Assembly: GCF_009905255.1 (NCBI RefSeq)
Contig: NZ_CP047602.1
Coordinates: forward strand, 2,604,691 to 2,668,690
Direction of reading: 5' to 3'
Source: Thermoanaerobacterium aotearoense
GTDB taxonomy: Bacteria > Bacillota > Thermoanaerobacteria > Thermoanaerobacterales > Thermoanaerobacteraceae
DNA: 64,000 nucleotides
Shown here: positions 60,303 to 64,000 of the stretch, piece after piece
How the letters are laid out: every line of letters begins with the position of its first letter
Position numbering within the stretch: position 1 is the first letter of the stretch
Translations under genes and position numbers: made by a program
Notes under the pieces: generated by a model
Databases searched by the model: none
Told to the model about the DNA's origin: nothing
The model's input: only the letters and a program-made list of their open reading frames with translations

Positions 60303-61033
60303 AACTTGTGATAGGCCATATGTACCCGGAGCTACTGAATCTTTACGGAGATAGAGGAAACATAATAACGCTGAAAAGAAGATGTGAGTGGAGAGGAATT
60401 GAAGCTGAAATAAAAGCTATAACGGTAGACACCAATACAAATTTTAAAGACATTGACATACTTTTCTTAGGTGGCGGCTCTGACAGAGAACAAAAAATCG
60501 TCAGCGATGATCTGACATTAAAAAGAGCAAAAAATTTAAAGTCTGCCATTGAAGATGGATTAACGCTTCTTAGCATATGTGGAGGATATCAACTGCTTGG
60601 CATGTATTATCTATCTTCTGATGGAAGCAAATTGCCTGGAATAGGAGCGCTTGAAATATACACTGTGGCAGGAAACAAAAGGATGATAGACAACATAATA
60701 ATAGAGTCATCTATCGATGGCAAGGCATTTAAGATGGTAGGGTTTGAAAACCACTCCGGAAAGACATTTTTGCAAAAAAATGTAAAACCTTTAGGAAAAG
60801 TCATATATGGAAATGGCAATAACGGTGAAGACGGCATGGAAGGTGCAATATACAAAAACACATTTGGAACGTACCTTCACGGTCCAGTGCTGCCTAAAAA
60901 TCCAGAGTTTACAGATATATTGATAAAAAAAGCTTTGGAAAGAAAATACGGCAATTGCAATCTGACGCCTTTAGATGACTCATTCGAACATCTAACACAA
61001 GATGCCATCATAAATAGATTTGTAAAAAAATAG
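60299..61033 (+). CDS. gatD: Lipid II isoglutaminyl synthase, glutamine amidotransferase subunit GatD
   Basis: A 244-aa type I glutamine amidotransferase: nucleophile Cys94 in LSICGGYQLLG and His194 in GTYLHGPVLPKNP. It hydrolyses glutamine and feeds ammonia to MurT. Overlap ATGA with murT makes the pair co-translated. Confidence 0.96.
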   Translation: MKLVIGHMYPELLNLYGDRGNIITLKRRCEWRGIEAEIKAITVDTNTNFKDIDILFLGGGSDREQKIVSDDLTLKRAKNLKSAIEDGLTLLSICGGYQLLGMYYLSSDGSKLPGIGALEIYTVAGNKRMIDNIIIESSIDGKAFKMVGFENHSGKTFLQKNVKPLGKVIYGNGNNGEDGMEGAIYKNTFGTYLHGPVLPKNPEFTDILIKKALERKYGNCNLTPLDDSFEHLTQDAIINRFVKK

Positions 61034-61056
61034 AGGTTTTACCTCTATTTTTTATT
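61026..61056. terminator. Bidirectional terminator between gatD and remB
   Basis: AAATAGAGG-TTTT-CCTCTATTT type stem flanked by A and T runs; serves convergent genes. Confidence 0.8.
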
Positions 61057-61306
61057 CGCTGTATTTTAAAGCTCTTTTAATAATGGTGTAGGACGATATG
61101 GGAGATATATAAATTATGCTTTTTTTGTTTCTCTCCGTTATTACAAAAGACTTTATATTGTCATCTGATATTTTAACGATAAATCCTTCTTCTTCGGCAA
61201 TTCTCAAAAATTCGCTGGTATCTTTTGATGTTTTTACATCTATATTAAAAACTGCAATTATTTCATCGTCTGGCACCACTACATTCCCACCTAAATGAAC
61301 GTACAT
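61052..61306 (-). CDS. remB: Extracellular matrix regulator RemB (DUF370)
   Basis: An 84-aa protein: MYVHLGGNVVVPDDEIIAVF start and IYISPISSYTIIKRAL end match RemB/YaaB, found next to recF in Bacillus and relatives. Relatives affect biofilm matrix genes; here the role is inferred from family and position. Confidence 0.92.
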   Translation of the reverse strand: MYVHLGGNVVVPDDEIIAVFNIDVKTSKDTSEFLRIAEEEGFIVKISDDNIKSFVITERNKKSIIYISPISSYTIIKRALKYSE

Positions 61307-61316
61307 AATTTCCTCC

Positions 61317-62405
61317 TTAATCAGGTATTATTACACCATTGGAAATCAAAAAATATCTATCGCCTTTTACATCTTCTTTTTCCGTATGTGTAACAAATGT
61401 CTGACATCTCGTAACTTTATTCGAGATATAATTTCTTCTCTTTTCGTCTAACTCTGACATGACATCATCAAGCAAAAGTATAGGGCTTTCACCATCTTCT
61501 GATTTTATTATTTCGTATTCTCCTAATTTAAGGCACAATGCTATCGTTCTTTGCTGCCCTTGCGAAGCAAATATTCTGGAATCATGTCCATTTATCGATA
61601 TTTTCACATCATCTCTGTGAGGACCGTACTTCGTATCACCGTACCTTATATCAACATCCCTGTTTGAAATCAACTTATTTAAAAATAAATCCTTAATAGA
61701 CTTAATATCATCAGCCTCGTCCGACACATTATTCCAATAGTTTAAATCAACTTTTTCGCTTGAAATATCCTGAACTATCTTCTTTATAATCAAGTTAAGA
61801 TTACTGATGTACTGTCTTCTGTACATGATAATCTTTGAACCAAAGAATGAAAGCTGCTCATCCATAATGTCCAAAAGCCTTGCGCTTTCCTTTTTGAATT
61901 TTACATCCTTTAAAATCTTGTTTCTGTTTGCTAAAACTTTGTTGTACTGTATTATGTCGTAAAGATAGTTTCTCTTGATCATTGAAATAGATACATCGAT
62001 GTATCGCCTTCTTGTTGAAGGACTGCCTTTTACAATATTTAGGTCATCTGGAGAAAAAATTGTAGTAAGTATAATGCCGATTAACTCAGAAATACTCTTT
62101 ATCTTATTGTTATTTACCTTAAAAAATCGGTTTTGATTTAACTTATACCCTGTCTCGACTGTTATTTCTTCACCATCTACATCGAAAACACCTTTTATGT
62201 AATAATAATCACCGTCAAAACACACCATGTCCTTATTTTTGCTATTTCTAAAGGATTTTCCGATGCTTAATAACCTTATGCATTCTAAAAGATTGCTTTT
62301 CCCTTGTGCGTTTGAACCATATATTACATTTGTGCCAGCAGAAAATGTAACCTTCTGATGCTTTAAATTTTTAAAATTGTCGATCGTAAGCTCTTTTAGA
62401 TACAT
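61317..62405 (-). CDS. recF: DNA replication and repair protein RecF
   Basis: A 362-aa SMC-like ATPase: Walker A GSNAQGKS at 30-37, ABC signature FASQGQQRTIALCLKLGE and Walker B PILLLDDVMSELD. Loads RecA at gaps. Normal place after yaaA. Confidence 0.97.
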   Translation of the reverse strand: MYLKELTIDNFKNLKHQKVTFSAGTNVIYGSNAQGKSNLLECIRLLSIGKSFRNSKNKDMVCFDGDYYYIKGVFDVDGEEITVETGYKLNQNRFFKVNNNKIKSISELIGIILTTIFSPDDLNIVKGSPSTRRRYIDVSISMIKRNYLYDIIQYNKVLANRNKILKDVKFKKESARLLDIMDEQLSFFGSKIIMYRRQYISNLNLIIKKIVQDISSEKVDLNYWNNVSDEADDIKSIKDLFLNKLISNRDVDIRYGDTKYGPHRDDVKISINGHDSRIFASQGQQRTIALCLKLGEYEIIKSEDGESPILLLDDVMSELDEKRRNYISNKVTRCQTFVTHTEKEDVKGDRYFLISNGVIIPD

Positions 62406-62440
62406 TCATTCCTTATCCTTTCGTACAGTAAAGCTGTACT

Positions 62441-62650
62441 TTAAATGATCACAAATTGACGGTCATTTACCGATACCGTATCGCCTCTATATAACTTTTT
62501 CCCTCTTTTAAGCTCGATATTTCCATTCACTCTTACAAGGCCGTCCAGTATCATCTGTTTACCTTTACCGCCAGTTTCTGCTATACCTACATATTTTAAA
62601 AATTGATCAAGCGTAATGTATACAGTGCTTATCTTTACTTCTTCCATCAT
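62441..62650 (-). CDS. yaaA: S4-domain RNA-binding protein YaaA
   Basis: A 69-aa protein with an S4 fold: TLDQFLKYVGIAETGGKGKQ and GLVRVNGNIELKRGKKLYRGD. Common between dnaN and recF in Firmicutes; likely ribosome assembly or RNA binding. Confidence 0.94.
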   Translation of the reverse strand: MMEEVKISTVYITLDQFLKYVGIAETGGKGKQMILDGLVRVNGNIELKRGKKLYRGDTVSVNDRQFVII

Positions 62651-62665
62651 ACCAAACCCTTTCGA

Positions 62666-63778
62666 CTAATCATTTAATTTTACAGGCAATACCATGTACA
62701 AGTAGTCATCATTTTCTATCGGTGTTATTATCATAGGGTTTATGCTGTTTATCATGCTCATCTTTATTTTTTCAGAATCGATGACTCTAAGTGCTTCTAA
62801 AAGGTACCTGGAGTTAAAAGCTATCTCAATAAGGTTGCCTTCAATCTCTATGTTAAGCCTTTCCGACATCTTTCCCTTTTCAGAATTTGATGATATTACA
62901 AGTTCTCTTTCGTTAAAAGTAAATTTAATTAAGTTGCTTTTATTTGAAGCCAACAATGACGCTCTATCTATAGCACCTATCAAATCATCTTTATCTACAA
63001 TGACTACAGACTTAAAATCCTTAGGTATTACCGCCTTATAATTCATATAATTCCCATCTAAAAGTTTCGATATAACCTTTGTACCATCAAATTCGAACAA
63101 AATCTGATTTCCTGTAAAAGATATAGATACATCATCATCGCTATCTTCCATTACTCTTAAAAGCTCATTAGCTGTAGTACCAGGTATGACAACGCTAAAA
63201 TCATCTAAATTTTTTGTCAAAAGTCCTTCTGAAGCGTATTTTTTTATGGCCATGCGATATCCGTCAAGAGCTACCATATTTATAATATTTTTACTTACTT
63301 CCATAAGTATACCCGTCAAAATCGGCCTCGTCATATCTTGAGCGACGCTAAATGAAGTCATCTTTATCATTTCTTTTAAGACTTTCTCTTTTAATGTTAA
63401 AGTTACATCTTTTATTACATCTGGTATATCAGGGAATTCTTCTGATGAATTTCCTGATATGGAAAACTCAGAAAAACCACACCTTATATTTACTGTATTG
63501 TTTTCGTCAGACTCAAAAAAAACGGTATCATCTGGAAGCTTCCTTACAAGGTCTGAGAAAACCTTAGATGATACAACTATGCTTCCCCTTTCAATGATAG
63601 ATGCATCGACACTGCATTGAATTCCTATCTCCATATCTGTTGTGTACATGACTATCTTGTCATCTTCTGATTTAAGAAGAATACCTTGAAGTATAGGGAG
63701 GGTGGTACGGGGGGTTACCCCTTTTATAACTTTGTTTACGGCATTTGATAATGAAATTTTATCGCAAGAAAATTTCAT
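62666..63778 (-). CDS. dnaN: DNA polymerase III beta subunit (sliding clamp)
   Basis: A 370-aa clamp with three repeated domains: MKFSCDKISLSNAVNKVIKG start, AIDRASLLAS in the second/third domain and the C-terminal ITPIENDDYLYMVLPVKL. Start ATG 63778 after AGGAGAG. dnaA is expected upstream, just past the window's right edge. Confidence 0.98.
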   Translation of the reverse strand: MKFSCDKISLSNAVNKVIKGVTPRTTLPILQGILLKSEDDKIVMYTTDMEIGIQCSVDASIIERGSIVVSSKVFSDLVRKLPDDTVFFESDENNTVNIRCGFSEFSISGNSSEEFPDIPDVIKDVTLTLKEKVLKEMIKMTSFSVAQDMTRPILTGILMEVSKNIINMVALDGYRMAIKKYASEGLLTKNLDDFSVVIPGTTANELLRVMEDSDDDVSISFTGNQILFEFDGTKVISKLLDGNYMNYKAVIPKDFKSVVIVDKDDLIGAIDRASLLASNKSNLIKFTFNERELVISSNSEKGKMSERLNIEIEGNLIEIAFNSRYLLEALRVIDSEKIKMSMINSINPMIITPIENDDYLYMVLPVKLND

Positions 63779-64000
63779 AGAAATTTCTCTCCTTTTAGGT
63801 ATATTTAAAAAAAATAAGAATATAATTAAATAATAGTAGTAGTAATAACAGAGCTTGTTAATATGTTAAAAACTTTTTTAATCAGTATAAAGGCTAATCT
63901 TTACGCTGTTGATAACTTATAAGTATTTTTAAAAAGATATCGACAATATCAACAAGCTCTAAAAAATCGATGTTATCAACAGTTTATCAATGTGAATATG
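63779..64000. other. dnaA-dnaN intergenic region with DnaA-box-like sites (edge of oriC)
   Basis: AT-rich, with sites close to the DnaA-box consensus TTATCCACA: TTATCAACA on the minus strand at 63907-63915, TTATCAACA at 63973-63981, and the weaker TTATCAATG at 63984-63992. The position between dnaN and the expected dnaA fits a bacterial replication origin. No gene seen. Confidence 0.7.

Overview
The window looks like a chromosomal segment of a low-GC, thermophilic anaerobic Firmicute, most like Thermoanaerobacterium or a close relative. This is inferred from the AT-rich code, the dnaN-yaaA-recF-remB-gyrB-gyrA order beside a DnaA-box region, T-box and FMN riboswitch leaders, spore-former-type housekeeping genes and a Cst-type (Tneap) type I-B CRISPR system. 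The species cannot be proven from sequence reading alone.

Layout. (1) 1-8.2 kb is an accessory, defence-like region on the minus strand. It holds a reverse transcriptase with an N-terminal SAM-methyltransferase domain, open at the left edge; an AvcD-like P-loop/dCMP-deaminase protein; an IS110-family element; and a two-gene unit of an unknown 425-aa protein plus a Nudix hydrolase. (2) 8.3-18.8 kb is a minus-strand exopolysaccharide cluster: sugar epimerase, polyprenyl glycosylphosphotransferase, two GT4 and one GT2 glycosyltransferases and an O-antigen-ligase/polymerase-like membrane protein. It is interrupted by a second IS110 element and a decayed DDE transposase, and has a small nuclease-like gene embedded in it. 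(3) 18.9-20.8 kb carries two paralogous Rpn/DUF4351-type proteins. (4) 21.1-31.0 kb is a roughly 9.8-kb island bounded by a perfect 70-bp direct repeat of the tRNA-Arg(ACG) 3' end. It contains a frameshifted tnpB, a DUF234-type ATPase, cas6-cas8-cas7-cas5-cas3 and a five-spacer CRISPR array, but no cas1/cas2/cas4 and no integrase. (5) 31-40 kb is core genome: Q-rich and coiled-coil proteins, a UPF0182 membrane protein, an LCP ligase, two tRNA-Ser, serS under a T-box, signal peptidase I and an AI-2E-family permease. (6) 40.4-44 kb is the riboflavin operon ribD-ribE-ribBA-ribH behind an FMN riboswitch. (7) 44-53.2 kb is the branched-chain amino-acid operon ilvN-ilvC-leuA-leuC-leuD-leuB-ilvD-ilvB behind a T-box. 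(8) 53.4-64 kb holds a ferritin-like protein, an FMN-binding lipoprotein, gyrA, gyrB, murT-gatD, remB, recF, yaaA, dnaN and the edge of oriC; dnaA should lie just beyond the right end.

Most notable: the methyltransferase-reverse transcriptase fusion next to an AvcD-like deaminase; the tRNA-bounded CRISPR-Cas island that appears to have brought a replacement tRNA terminator; a CRISPR-repeat-like sequence overlapping the cas6 ribosome-binding site; candidate bridge RNAs of two IS110 elements; and an ilvN gene whose conserved N-terminus has no canonical start codon.
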